Shown here one piece after another: positions 17,940 to 25,779 of a stretch of DNA of 64,000 nt. Position 1 is the first letter of the stretch, and each line of letters starts with the position of its first letter. This DNA comes from Ktedonobacteria bacterium brp13 (GTDB lineage Bacteria > Chloroflexota > Ktedonobacteria > Ktedonobacterales > Ktedonobacteraceae), in the NCBI GenBank assembly GCA_015099395.1, contig AP024096.1, forward strand, positions 5,931,485-5,995,484, read 5' to 3'. A model generated the notes under the pieces. The model saw only the letters and a list, made by a program, of their open reading frames with translations. It did not search any database and was not told where the DNA came from. The translations under genes were made by a program, and so were the position numbers.

Positions 17940-18926
17940 ATGCAGCAGGGACAGCAATTTTACGACGAGCGCAATCGCAATACCGATCCGCGTGAGCAAT
18001 CAGCCGAACAATACGGCTATCCGCGCGACAATCAGCAGGGTTACATCCGCAATCCGAGGAATTCGGAAAATTTGCAACGCCCACGGCAGCGTAATTCCCT
18101 GCCTCTCATTGCACTGATCGTTATTGTCTGTTTGATCGTCGGAGCCTGGGTTGCAGGTAGCGTATTATTCTCCACCGGTAATCTGCCCACGAATACTATT
18201 GCGGTTACAGGCCATGAAAACATCAAGATTGAGAATGGCGATGGCTTCATCCATGTACACACAGGAAACACGAATAGCATCGTTGTCTCAGGTACCAGAT
18301 ATGCAGTAGGGCTGGGTAGTTCACTCGATGCGTTGAAGGTTGACTATACTCAGGCTGGTAATAGCGTCACTATCCAGACTGAGGGGGAAGGTGGCATATT
18401 CTTCGCCTCAAATCGCATTGATCTCGATGTTACTATACCTGCTGCAAGCAACCTCACTATCAATGATGGTTCTGGTAATATCTCACTCGCAAGTGTCAAC
18501 GGAGACGTCCAGGCCCAGACCGGTAGCGGTAGTATTGAAGCCAGCAATATTCAGGGTGCAACCATACTCAAGACCAGCTCTGGCAGTATTGTTGCAAGCA
18601 ATATCAATGGCCAGACTAGCATCGAGTCTGGTTCTGGCTCACTCTCTGTTGACAATTCTCGGCTGCAAGGGGATAGTGCTCTGCACACTGGTAGTGGCGA
18701 TATCAACTTCACCGGCTCGCTCGACGTCAACGGTACATATAGACTGGAATCTGGCAGTGGCAACGTCAACCTGACCCTACCTGCTGACTCCGCGCTCCTG
18801 TTTATTGTACAGACCGGCTCAGGCATTACCACGGACGACTTCAACTCCAACTACGTTGGCAGTAGTCCACAAGCGCGAGTAACCATCCATACTGGTAGTG
18901 GCAATATTGGTATTCATAAACAGTAA
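17940..18926 (+). CDS. Membrane-anchored DUF4097-type beta-repeat protein
   Basis: 328 aa. A hydrophilic Gln/Arg/Asn-rich cytoplasmic N terminus (~1-55) is followed by one transmembrane helix (LPLIALIVIVCLIVGAWVAG, ~57-76). A long extracellular part is made of short beta-strand repeats of the type G-S-G-x-(I/L), for example TGSGSIEASNIQG, TSSGSIVASNING, ESGSGSLSVDN, HTGSGDINFTG, ESGSGNVNLTL and HTGSGNIGIHKQ. This is the repeated hairpin pattern of DUF4097/putative adhesin domains, expected to form a beta-solenoid. Function is unknown; related proteins often sit beside regulators. GGGAGA precedes the ATG. Confidence 0.83.
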   Translation: MQQGQQFYDERNRNTDPREQSAEQYGYPRDNQQGYIRNPRNSENLQRPRQRNSLPLIALIVIVCLIVGAWVAGSVLFSTGNLPTNTIAVTGHENIKIENGDGFIHVHTGNTNSIVVSGTRYAVGLGSSLDALKVDYTQAGNSVTIQTEGEGGIFFASNRIDLDVTIPAASNLTINDGSGNISLASVNGDVQAQTGSGSIEASNIQGATILKTSSGSIVASNINGQTSIESGSGSLSVDNSRLQGDSALHTGSGDINFTGSLDVNGTYRLESGSGNVNLTLPADSALLFIVQTGSGITTDDFNSNYVGSSPQARVTIHTGSGNIGIHKQ

Positions 18927-18956
18927 CGTAGAGGAAAAGGAAACTCAGATAGCAGG

Positions 18957-18997
18957 AGCCCATCCATAGCAGGCAAGAAAAAGGCTATGGATGGGCT
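18957..18997. terminator. Bidirectional hairpin between convergent genes
   Basis: A perfect 14-bp stem (AGCCCATCCATAGC at 18957-18970 with its complement at 18984-18997) lies between the rightward DUF4097 gene and the leftward Uma2 gene. No long U-tract on either side, but the position fits a shared terminator. Confidence 0.7.
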
Positions 18998-19027
18998 TCT
19001 GAACAATGTATCCAGCTAAATGAAGCT

Positions 19028-19603
19028 TTATGCTTCTTCCAATTCCAGATATACTTTAAGATAAATATCCCTCACGCTTAAAGACACATCAATACTGGCG
19101 AGTTCTACCACATCCTCATCCTGCGTATAGATAGTGTGCTCCCACATAGATATACCAACGCGGTGATGATGCTCAACAAAATGCTTGCGAGAGTCTACAA
19201 ATAAAATTTCTTGTATCGTAGGATACTGTTGATATGCTAGAAGTTTCTCTCCTCTGTCTATCTTCTCTGTTGTAGGAGAATGTACCTCTACAACAACAGT
19301 AGGAGATTCTAATGCTTTCTTCCGCGTCCAATCGGCAGGGTCACAAGAGACAGTCAGATCGGGACAGTAAAGGTGATTATTTGTCAACTGAACAACGGCA
19401 TCAGAACTATAGACGTTACAGTCACCTGAACGCAAAGCACCTGTCAGCACATAGCCAATGTTCATAGAAATTTGAGCATGTGCAGGACTACCACCCGTCA
19501 TCATACGAATATCGCCATCAATATATTCAAACTTGCGATCAGAAAATGTCTCCACAAATTTCCAATACTCAGCTACCGTATATTGACGCATTGGGTCATA
19601 CAT
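19028..19603 (-). CDS. Uma2-family (DUF820) putative endonuclease
   Basis: 191 aa with the PD-(D/E)XK-type core of the Uma2 family. Visible are the opening MRQYTVAEYWKFVE and FEYIDGDIRMM, the catalytic-like PDLTV (Asp) and VVVEVHSPTTE (Glu), and the family-typical KIDRGEKLLAYQQYPTIQEILFVD-like stretch, seen here as RGEKLLAYQQY and ILFVDSRK. Length is usual. These proteins are abundant in Chloroflexota and Cyanobacteria; many are of uncertain role and some may be transposon-associated. The ATG has AAAGGGA upstream. It is a single gene. Confidence 0.9.
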   Translation of the reverse strand: MYDPMRQYTVAEYWKFVETFSDRKFEYIDGDIRMMTGGSPAHAQISMNIGYVLTGALRSGDCNVYSSDAVVQLTNNHLYCPDLTVSCDPADWTRKKALESPTVVVEVHSPTTEKIDRGEKLLAYQQYPTIQEILFVDSRKHFVEHHHRVGISMWEHTIYTQDEDVVELASIDVSLSVRDIYLKVYLELEEA

Positions 19604-20030
19604 AGCACATTATCCCTTTCAAACAAGCAACACGACGAAACCAACCCGATTACACCACACACTATGTATACACCATGTATACAAGAAAAGACAACAACCT
19701 GACATAAAAGGCAACAAAGTCTTAATCAGAACAATATAAAGCTGCACCTGGATAGATAAAGATCTGGACAACGTCTCATATGGTTTCAAGTATCCGGCAA
19801 GAAGGAGCTTTTACGCCTATCTTTGCACAGGTTCCCAGTGCTTTAAGCAACCAGCCTGACTACTTCTATTTTTATCTCTATTGACGGTGTAGAGGACCTT
19901 TTCGCCATCTCTATCGCTACTACTTCATCCATAGGTACCTCCTACATTATATCAATTTCTCATTCTGTAACTACTTTATATAACCTTTCGTAATAGCAAT
20001 AAATACGAATACAAAGACGGGATAGCGATT
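19604..20030. other. Gap between divergent genes
   Basis: 427 AT-rich bases with no supported gene. A near-repeat ATGTATACA occurs twice (about 19662-19682) upstream of the Uma2 gene. A plus-strand ribosome site GGGATAGCG precedes the gene at 20031. Nothing else was recognised. Confidence 0.4.
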
Positions 20031-20360
20031 ATGATTCCACCTTATTTCTATTACATGCTTACTGCCGCACTTATCATCAGCATTGCTTTTAATGGTATTG
20101 GTCTTTTCTCAGCCTTGAAAGCAAGGAAGAGAAATTCACAAGAGGCGCCGAGACCATGGTACAAAACGCCTTCCACTATCTCACCTCTTGCATTTCTCTT
20201 AATGTCATTGGGTGTGGCAATGATCTTCTCAACGGAAAAAAATTTATCGCCGTTAAACCCTCTCTTCGCCAGTGTTTGTGGAGCTTTAGTGTGTATCGGC
20301 CTGGGCTTACTGGTTTACTGCGCTATGCTCAAAGAACCATCGCCTAAGCCGCTTGATTGA
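20031..20360 (+). CDS. Small membrane protein, three predicted helices
   Basis: 109 aa. Hydrophobic segments are MLTAALIISIAFNGIGLFSAL (about 9-29), PLAFLLMSLGVAMIFS (~52-67) and PLFASVCGALVCIGLGLLVY (~77-97), separated by a basic loop KARKRNSQEAPRP and ending in a Pro/Lys tail. No family recognised. The frame and composition look genuine; the ribosome site is modest. It is not clearly in an operon. Confidence 0.6.
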   Translation: MIPPYFYYMLTAALIISIAFNGIGLFSALKARKRNSQEAPRPWYKTPSTISPLAFLLMSLGVAMIFSTEKNLSPLNPLFASVCGALVCIGLGLLVYCAMLKEPSPKPLD

Positions 20361-20569
20361 TGAGCGGTAGAGTAGAGGTACCAGAATACTTTATATAAAA
20401 GAGGCTCCTTAGAGGATTGGCCCTTTTTCAGTGCTCACATTTATACGCAGGGAGCAGTAATGGGTCAGTTCTTAAAGCGATAATAATCCAATATCTTCGC
20501 ACCTCAAACCAAAGTAAATTATCTATAGGAAGAGGCAGTGGTGTCTCTTATGACACATGCAAGAGAGCG

Positions 20570-20625
20570 ACAAAAAGCGGTCGTGGAATCAATTGATTAC
20601 CTTGCCATTGATTCCACGACCGCTT
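20570..20625 (-). terminator. Rho-independent terminator of the Pro-rich protein gene
   Basis: A 19-bp perfect stem (20575-20593 with 20607-20625; the arm begins AAGCGGTCGTGG) and a 13-nt loop. On the minus strand it is followed by a run of T (complement of CAAAAA). It starts 41 bases beyond the stop codon of the 20666 gene. Very stable and canonical for the leftward transcript. Confidence 0.92.
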
Positions 20626-20665
20626 CAAGAAACTTTAAAGGTTCTTGCTACTTATTCTGATCAAA

Positions 20666-21136
20666 TTATTTGCTGGCTGCTGCTGTTGGTTTCGGCGCAA
20701 CACTGGGAACACTGGCTGTTGGTTTCGGCGCTGGAACACTGGGAACACTGGCTGCTGGTTTCGGCGCAACACTGGGAACACTGGCTGTTGGTTTCGGCGC
20801 AACACTGGCTGCTGGTGTCGGCACAGCACTGGGAACACTGGCTGCTGGTGTCGACACAACACAGGGAATTGGTTTTGGCTTTTGATCACTGGCTGCTGGT
20901 GTCGGCACAACACAGGTAACACTGGCTGTTGGTTTCGGCGCTGGAACACTGGCTGTTGGTTTCGGCGCTGAAACACTGGTTGTTGGTTTCGGCACTGGTG
21001 TGCTATTTGCCTGTGCCGCATGGCTTGTTATCACTATAGAGCTCCCAATGACCAATGCAAACACCACGGCGAAAAGCGAGATTGTCAAACGGGTGACGTT
21101 TCTTTTTGTGAATATTTGGCGTATTGAATGTCGCAT
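20666..21136 (-). CDS. Exported Pro/Ala/Thr/Val-rich repeat protein
   Basis: 156 aa. A basic N terminus (MRHSIRQIFTKRNVTR) leads into one hydrophobic segment (LTISLFAVVFALVIGSSIV) that ends in TSHAAQANSTP, resembling a signal peptide or anchor. The remaining ~100 residues are degenerate repeats of P-K-P-T-A-S-V-P and V-P-T-P-A-A-S, with two Cys-Val-Val units. It is expected to be an extended, non-globular cell-surface chain. The frame begins 28 codons earlier, but the ATG at 21136 fits the export signal. The membrane/export junction resembles that of the anti-sigma-like protein at 21456, and both transcripts have the same 49-bp upstream element. A strong terminator follows. Confidence 0.75.
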   Translation of the reverse strand: MRHSIRQIFTKRNVTRLTISLFAVVFALVIGSSIVITSHAAQANSTPVPKPTTSVSAPKPTASVPAPKPTASVTCVVPTPAASDQKPKPIPCVVSTPAASVPSAVPTPAASVAPKPTASVPSVAPKPAASVPSVPAPKPTASVPSVAPKPTAAASK

Positions 21137-21338
21137 AGTATTTTCTTGAACCTTTCTTGATGAACATTTCTGTCGATTTCTGTACCAAAAGCAAGTATAT
21201 TTTGGATAGTTCAAAAACATTCATAGTATGCAGTCACTCTAACAATGACAGTCCTATCTTTTCATAACTTTCGCTGTCCATTAGCGAAACATACTATTGA
21301 ATAGGTAAAAATTGTTTAAAGCTTTCTTTACTATCTCA

Positions 21339-21387
21339 CTATTCATATCGTAGAAACCCAGAAAATGCTGCATCTCGTCTGAAAGTC
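21339..21387 (-). promoter_or_regulatory. Conserved 49-bp upstream element, copy 1
   Basis: Matches 22750-22798 at 40 of 49 bases with no gap. Read on the minus strand it runs GACTTTC, seven variable bases, ATGCAGCATTTTCTGGGTTT, then CTACGATATGAATAG. It lies about 200 bases upstream of the Pro-rich protein gene and points toward it. Conservation is interrupted only by a 7-base spacer, as expected for a bipartite promoter. A promoter recognised by the neighbouring ECF sigma factor is the simplest reading. Confidence 0.6.
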
Positions 21388-21455
21388 ATATAATCGTGCT
21401 GCTATCTCACGTATGACTCTCATCGAGTGAGGCATAGAGATATTTTCATCTCATA

Positions 21456-22151
21456 TTATTTACCAACTGCCTGTGGTTGCTTCGAAGTTGGCACAGCTCT
21501 TGATGTTGATGTCGCCTTGATACAATACGCAGACGTGGGAGCGACCGTTGGCGCAGCTCTTGATGTTGATGTCGCCTTGATACAATACGCAGACGTGGGA
21601 GCGACCGTTGGCACAGCTCTTGATGTTGATGTCGCCTTGATACAATACGCAGACGTGGGAGCGACCGTTGGCACAGCTGTAAGCGGAGCGGGAGCATTCG
21701 TCGATGTGCTTGTACACATAATTGGATGGTGACTACCCGATTCAGGTGTGCTTTTTATCTGGGTGGCATGGCTTATGATCACGGCAAAACTTCCAATAAC
21801 CACGATGAGTACGGCAACTGCAAGCCAGGTTTCCCAGAGAGAGAAGTTTCTTCTCTTTGATGTTTGGTGTACTTGATGGTGTCTGGGATTTTTCTCGGGC
21901 TTTTTTTGAAGAGTGTTTCTATTCGCGTCTGTTTCAGTAGCTCCTATAGCAGCGTCATATTGCTGAGAAATAGCTTCCCAGGCATGTTGCAGCTTTTTTT
22001 GCTGGCGCCCTTTTGAGTAATGATATCGTAGGAGTTTGACAAGTTGGACATCTTGATTGTTTTCGCCTGTTTCATGAGTTTCATACTGCGCCAACTGCTC
22101 AATCCATTGATCTATATCTTGTAGGGAAAACTGGTCATCGTCCTGTTTCAT
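21456..22151 (-). CDS. Membrane anti-sigma-like protein with triple 20-residue outer repeat
   Basis: 231 aa. A soluble N-terminal part (~1-105, acidic then basic, with DQWIEQLAQYE and HAWEAISQQYD) is followed by one membrane helix (ETWLAVAVLIVVIGSFAVII) and an outer part holding three near-identical 20-residue units that begin AVPTVAPTSAYCIKATSTSR. Each unit contains one cysteine. The layout (cytosolic domain, one helix, outer domain, encoded right behind an ECF sigma gene) is that of an anti-sigma factor, but no zinc-binding motif is present. The ATG at 22151 has AAGGAGAT and overlaps the sigma gene by 17 bases, so translation is coupled. Function is inferred from context. Confidence 0.78.
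   Translation of the reverse strand: MKQDDDQFSLQDIDQWIEQLAQYETHETGENNQDVQLVKLLRYHYSKGRQQKKLQHAWEAISQQYDAAIGATETDANRNTLQKKPEKNPRHHQVHQTSKRRNFSLWETWLAVAVLIVVIGSFAVIISHATQIKSTPESGSHHPIMCTSTSTNAPAPLTAVPTVAPTSAYCIKATSTSRAVPTVAPTSAYCIKATSTSRAAPTVAPTSAYCIKATSTSRAVPTSKQPQAVGK
21491..21670. repeat. Three direct 60-bp tandem repeats inside the anti-sigma-like gene
   Basis: Units at 21491-21550, 21551-21610 and 21611-21670 are the same apart from one A/G position in the middle unit and the boundary of the outermost one. The period of 60 keeps the frame (20 codons). The near-identity at silent positions points to recent duplication, slippage or recombination, so copy number may vary between strains. Confidence 0.93.
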
Positions 22152-22710
22152 GATGATCTCCTTCTTCTTGAGCATGATAGGTGCTGCGCAAGAGATGAAA
22201 TGTCCGCGAGAGAAGAGCACGAATGCTTCCTTCACGCTTCCCAACAATCGCAGCAATTTGTGAGCAGCGGAGATTCTCTCCAAAGCGCAGATACAGAACG
22301 CGCTGCTGAAGGGGCGAGAGACGCTTGAGCAGCAAAGCAAGATGATCATCCTCCTCTTGTCTGATACTTATCAGCTCTGGCTCCCACACAGGATCATCAG
22401 TGAGCATATCATCTACATCTGCTAGATCTAACAATGTAGTAATCTTCGATTTACGATATCTATCAACCACTTTGTTACGTATCACCCGCCAGAGCCATCT
22501 CTGTTGCTCATCGGAGGATAAGGACGCAAAAAGCTCACTTTCAAGTGCTGCGACAAAGGTATCAATCAAGATATCTTCCGCGTCTTGTACAGAAGATATC
22601 TTGATTGATATATATTTCAACATTTTCTCAGCATGCTGCTGATATAACAAGGATATTTGCGTCTTCGTTATACCCTCCTCAAGCCGAATAATTGAACGTT
22701 GCTGTTTCAT
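22135..22710 (-). CDS. ECF-type RNA polymerase sigma factor (surface-regulon candidate)
   Basis: 191 aa from the ATG at 22710; in-frame ATGs at 22731 and 22749 are alternatives, but the conserved 49-bp promoter-like element ends at 22750 and leaves no leader for the longest form. Region 2 spans LLYQQHAEKMLKYI, SVQDAEDILIDTFVAALES and QRWLWRVIRNKVVDRYR. Region 4 is LSPLQQRVLYLRFGENLRCS with the helix-turn-helix CSQIAAIVGKREGSIRALLS. The stop lies 17 bases inside the following anti-sigma-like gene. The promoter element directly upstream suggests that this factor controls its own operon. Confidence 0.9.
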   Translation of the reverse strand: MKQQRSIIRLEEGITKTQISLLYQQHAEKMLKYISIKISSVQDAEDILIDTFVAALESELFASLSSDEQQRWLWRVIRNKVVDRYRKSKITTLLDLADVDDMLTDDPVWEPELISIRQEEDDHLALLLKRLSPLQQRVLYLRFGENLRCSQIAAIVGKREGSIRALLSRTFHLLRSTYHAQEEGDHHETGR

Positions 22711-22749
22711 ACGTATGACAATGGCCTCCATGCTCCTTTGAGATCTCAT

Positions 22750-22798
22750 CTATTCATATCGTATAAACCCAAAAAACGCTACATACCACCAGAAAGTC
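22750..22798 (-). promoter_or_regulatory. Conserved 49-bp upstream element, copy 2
   Basis: The partner of 21339-21387. On the minus strand: GACTTTC, seven variable bases, ATGTAGCGTTTTTTGGGTTT, ATACGATATGAATAG. It ends just before the sigma gene, so transcription would begin close to 22750. Conservation includes a few more bases beyond the edge (ATCTCA). Confidence 0.6.
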
Positions 22799-22924
22799 CT
22801 ATTAGCTTCGGCATGAGTTATAGTGTTTTTCTATTTATACTGTGGGTATTGGTAAATAACATACGTATTGGTGGCAATTAATTATTATTCAAATATTAGA
22901 AAAAGAAGGATATAGCTATCTCTA

Positions 22925-24268
22925 GTACAGACTGGCGTAAATAGTGAGTGAGGATGTGATAGAATAAGGAGAGAAAGAAGCAAGGAGATTGTCCACATGC
23001 CTCATCCACAAGCAAACGAGCTTCATGTGAGCTCGTTACAACACGAATTGTTGGAGCGTATGGTGCATCGGAGCACCAATGCCCAACGACTGGTGAAACG
23101 CGGTCGCATCATTTTGGAAGCAGCCGAGGGGGTCAGTAATAGCAAAATAGCCCAGCACTTGCAGATGGGGTATGAAACAGTGCGGCGTTGGCGGGATCGC
23201 TGGCACATGGCGCAAGCCCATTTGGAGGCGATCGAAGCTACCGCAAAGCCAAAACTCCTTGGTCAAGCCATCGAGGTTCTCTTGACCGATGAGAAGCGCC
23301 CCGGTGCCCCAGAGACCTTCACGTTCGAGCAGTTCATGCAAATCATGGCTCTGGCGTGTGAAACACCAGGGGAATCACAGCGACCAGTCAGCAGTTGGAC
23401 CCCACGTGAACTGGCTGATGAAGCGGTGAAACGCGGGATCGTCAAGCAGATTTCTCCCCGGACGGTGGGACGTTTTTTAAAAGGCGAGCGTTTTGCAGCC
23501 TCATCGCAAGCGCTACTGGCTCACGCCACCTCCCGACGATCCAGCTGAGTTGACGGAACAGATCTGCACGGTGTGCGAAGTCTATGAAGCGACTCCGGCA
23601 CTTGCGGCGCAGGGCACGCATGTGATCAGCACCGATGAGATGACAGGAGTCCAAGCATTGGAGCGTTTGCATCCTTCATTGCCGATGCTACCAGGTCATG
23701 TCGAGCGGATGGAATTCGAATACAAGCGGCATGGCACCCTGAGTCTGATCGCCAATTTGGATGTAGCCACCGGTCAAGTGATCGCCCCGAGCCTCTTACC
23801 GACACGCACCGAAGCCGACTTTGCAGCTCACATTGCCCAGACCATTCAGACTGATCCAGAGGCTGCCTGGGTCTTTGTCGCCGATCAGCTCAACACGCAT
23901 CAGTCTGAAACGCTGGTTCGTCTCGTCGCGGAGCAGTGCGGCATCCAGGAGGACCTGGGCATCAAAGGCAAAAGTGGTCATTTGGCCTCGATGCCGACGC
24001 GAGTTGCCTTTCTTTCAAACCCGAGCCATCGCATTCGCTTCGTCTACACGCCCAGGCACAGTTCTTGGCTCAATCAAATTGAGATTTGGTTCAGTATTCT
24101 TGTTCGCCGCCTCTTAGCTCGCGCCAGTTGGACATCCCTGACTCACTTACGCGAGGGCATCCTGGCATTCATTGCTTATTACAATCGTCTTTCCAATGGT
24201 CCTTTTCACTGGACCTACAAAGGACCGTCTCGCCTCTAGACTCCTACGATATTTCCGCCAAGCTGTAC
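22925..24268 (+). mobile_element. IS630-family insertion sequence, complete ends, 1344 bp
   Basis: The terminal inverted repeats are GTACAGACTGGCGTAAATA on the left and its imperfect complement on the right (TATTTCCGCCAAGCTGTAC, three mismatches). The element is flanked on each side by TA (22923-22924 and 24269-24270), the target duplication of this family. It lies upstream of the sigma operon. Its transposase reading frame is broken. Confidence 0.92.
22997..24239 (+). pseudogene. IS630-family transposase, frameshifted
   Basis: Two frames make up one transposase. The first (22997-23548) holds the N-terminal helix-turn-helix (GVSNSKIAQHLQMGYETVRRW) and the linker up to RTVGRFLKGER. The second (from about 23493 to 24239) holds the catalytic domain: STDEMTGVQAL (first Asp), VFVADQLNTHQS (second Asp), and YTPRHSSWLNQIEIWF with the final Glu. 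Removing one T from the run TTTT at about 23491-23494 would restore GER-LQPHRKRYW and join the frames. A stop in the second frame just upstream rules out an earlier crossover. A point insertion is the simplest reading; a programmed +1 shift cannot be excluded. Confidence 0.85.
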
Positions 24269-24410
24269 TAGCCATATCCCCTTTGGGAATAAGATCGCTA
24301 CTCACTCCAATAGCCGCTACCGAAAGTATCATCACCAGTCTTTTCTTCACTCCTCAGAGGAGAATACTTCTCATGAGACTTACGTAAATGCTCAGTCGTA
24401 AGAGAGAACT

Positions 24411-24830
24411 GTGCTTGCATATATCGCAGTCTTACCTGTCAAGGAAGAAACCATCATAAAAGTCTTAAAAGGCGGGATGAAGGAAACAGAAATCAAACCC
24501 GATGACATTGAATTGTACGACAAAAAAGGAGGCTACGCGCTTCTAGCAGAAAGTGCCGCATGTCACCCTGATTATCCTGAAAAACTAGGAGAGGTTATCC
24601 GACACCTGTTGAATTATTGGCTTGATCAATACCCAGACCGGTATATAGAAAAAATCTACGCCCAGGCTGCCAGTGACAAAGGTGATATTTTAATACAAAA
24701 GCTTTTCTTTGCGCCATTATATGAACTAGCAGACGATGCCTATGTACTAGACATGAAACGTCCTGGAGCGTCTAGATTAATACGTAACTTTCAACAAGAC
24801 TTGAAAAGTAAGAGCGACGCACAGAAATAG
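24411..24830 (+). CDS. Conserved-looking hypothetical protein, possibly N-terminally truncated
   Basis: 139 aa from GTG at 24411, with an in-frame stop 12 bases upstream. It is a soluble mixed alpha/beta-type protein, with the segments LAYIAVLPVKEETIIKVLKG, HPDYPEKLGEVIRHLLNYWL and LFFAPLYELADDAYVLD near the C terminus, then a basic helix RLIRNFQQDLKSK. No family is recognised. It begins only 143 bases after the IS630 element and lacks a good ribosome site, so it may be the surviving 3' part of a gene whose front was lost. It ends at a hairpin shared with the convergent gene. Confidence 0.5.
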   Translation: MLAYIAVLPVKEETIIKVLKGGMKETEIKPDDIELYDKKGGYALLAESAACHPDYPEKLGEVIRHLLNYWLDQYPDRYIEKIYAQAASDKGDILIQKLFFAPLYELADDAYVLDMKRPGASRLIRNFQQDLKSKSDAQK

Positions 24831-24851
24831 CGCAAGTAAAAGAACACACAA

Positions 24852-24887
24852 AAAGGCACCCAGAAACCCATAATCCAGGTGCTTTAT
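24852..24887. terminator. Weak hairpin between convergent genes
   Basis: Stem GGCACC/GGTGC(T) with a 17-nt loop, preceded by AAAAA and followed by TTTAT. A possible shared terminator for the 24411 and 24908 genes; low stability. Confidence 0.4.
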
Positions 24888-24907
24888 ACTATACATATTA
24901 TATGAAA

Positions 24908-25243
24908 CTATTTGCCTGTTCTCGGCTGGGACCCAAGAAGCTGCAATATCTGATCAAGCTTATTATCGAATACATCCAAACGACGAGTAATGTCTTTAAT
25001 GTCTTGCCCCTGTACGTTCTGCTGCTCTTTGATTGTCCTAACTTCCTGGTCTAAACCTTCCAGGCGGATATCAACACCCTTTACCTGATTAATGAGAAAC
25101 TTAATGTCCCGGCCCTGGCTTCCGATGATGCCCTTGAGCATACCGACCGCACTATTAGTATCATCAAGCTTATAGATAATGTCTCGCTTTATTACGGCAG
25201 CATCTTTTTCTAATGCATCAAGGCGCTTATCGTAGACAGACAT
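24908..25243 (-). CDS. Small coiled-coil protein
   Basis: 111 aa, almost entirely heptad-patterned helix (VYDKRLDALEKDAAVIKRDI, VDIRLEGLDQEVRTIKEQQN, ITRRLDVFDNKLDQILQLLG). No signal peptide or membrane segment. AGGGGAT lies before the ATG. The form is that of a small oligomeric coiled-coil protein; the role is unknown. It stands alone upstream of the tRNA genes. Confidence 0.72.
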   Translation of the reverse strand: MSVYDKRLDALEKDAAVIKRDIIYKLDDTNSAVGMLKGIIGSQGRDIKFLINQVKGVDIRLEGLDQEVRTIKEQQNVQGQDIKDITRRLDVFDNKLDQILQLLGSQPRTGK

Positions 25244-25463
25244 TTCTGATCCCCTTATCAGCTACTCAGATCTATTTATCTACAATTATACCATATAACT
25301 AACAACGCTTAAACACTTGTAAAACAGGAAGCTTGCTATTTACATTAAATAAAGGCAGTCGGTCTAGCTAGACAGTTGGTCTTACATGGGATTTTTTGGA
25401 GATTTAGCCGGAAATTCCCAAAAAGAAAAACGACCTGAGAGCGCTTCTCAAGCCGTTTGATGA

Positions 25464-25537
25464 TGGGCGATTAGGGATTCGAACCCCAGACCTACTGCGT
25501 GTAAAGCAGCCGCTCTAACCAGCTGAGCTAATCGCCC
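25464..25537 (-). tRNA. tRNA-Val (anticodon TAC)
   Basis: 74-nt cloverleaf on the minus strand: acceptor GGGCGAT/ATCGCCC, D-arm TAGCTCAGCTGGTTAGAGC, anticodon arm CTGC-TTTACAC-GCAG with anticodon TAC, and T-loop GGTTCGAATCC. The discriminator is A; the next bases are TCA, so CCA is not encoded and must be added after transcription. Confidence 0.96.
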
Positions 25538-25633
25538 CTAGTCGGTAGTTTCTCTTGCGATTACTACTCTCTAGAAGAATTGACATCCTCTGTTCAGTCT
25601 CTGTGTTACAGAAACTATATGGACGTCAATCGG

Positions 25634-25714
25634 TGCCCTCGAGTGGACTCGAACCACCACGCCTTAAAGGCACAGGCCCTCAACCTGCCGCGTATACCAT
25701 TCCGCCACGAGGGC
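25634..25714 (-). tRNA. tRNA-Leu (anticodon GAG)
   Basis: 81-nt class II tRNA on the minus strand: acceptor GCCCTCG/CGAGGGC, D-arm beginning TGGCGGAATGGTATACGC, anticodon arm CAGG-TTGAGGG-CCTG with anticodon GAG, a long variable arm (TGCCTTTAAGGCGT) and T-loop GGTTCGAGTCC. CCA is not encoded (ACCG follows). It lies about 96 bases upstream of tRNA-Val on the same strand, so the two may be co-transcribed. Confidence 0.95.
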
Positions 25715-25779
25715 AATTGCTCAGTGACTACGCGTTGTATAATACTACTGCCTCTCTTTTTTGTCAACTGTTTTTATGG

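Noticed and set aside
20680..21670. Repeat arrays that might be a CRISPR locus
   Set aside because: Repeats are in frame, without unique spacers of constant length, and encode Pro/Thr-rich protein; no cas genes are present.
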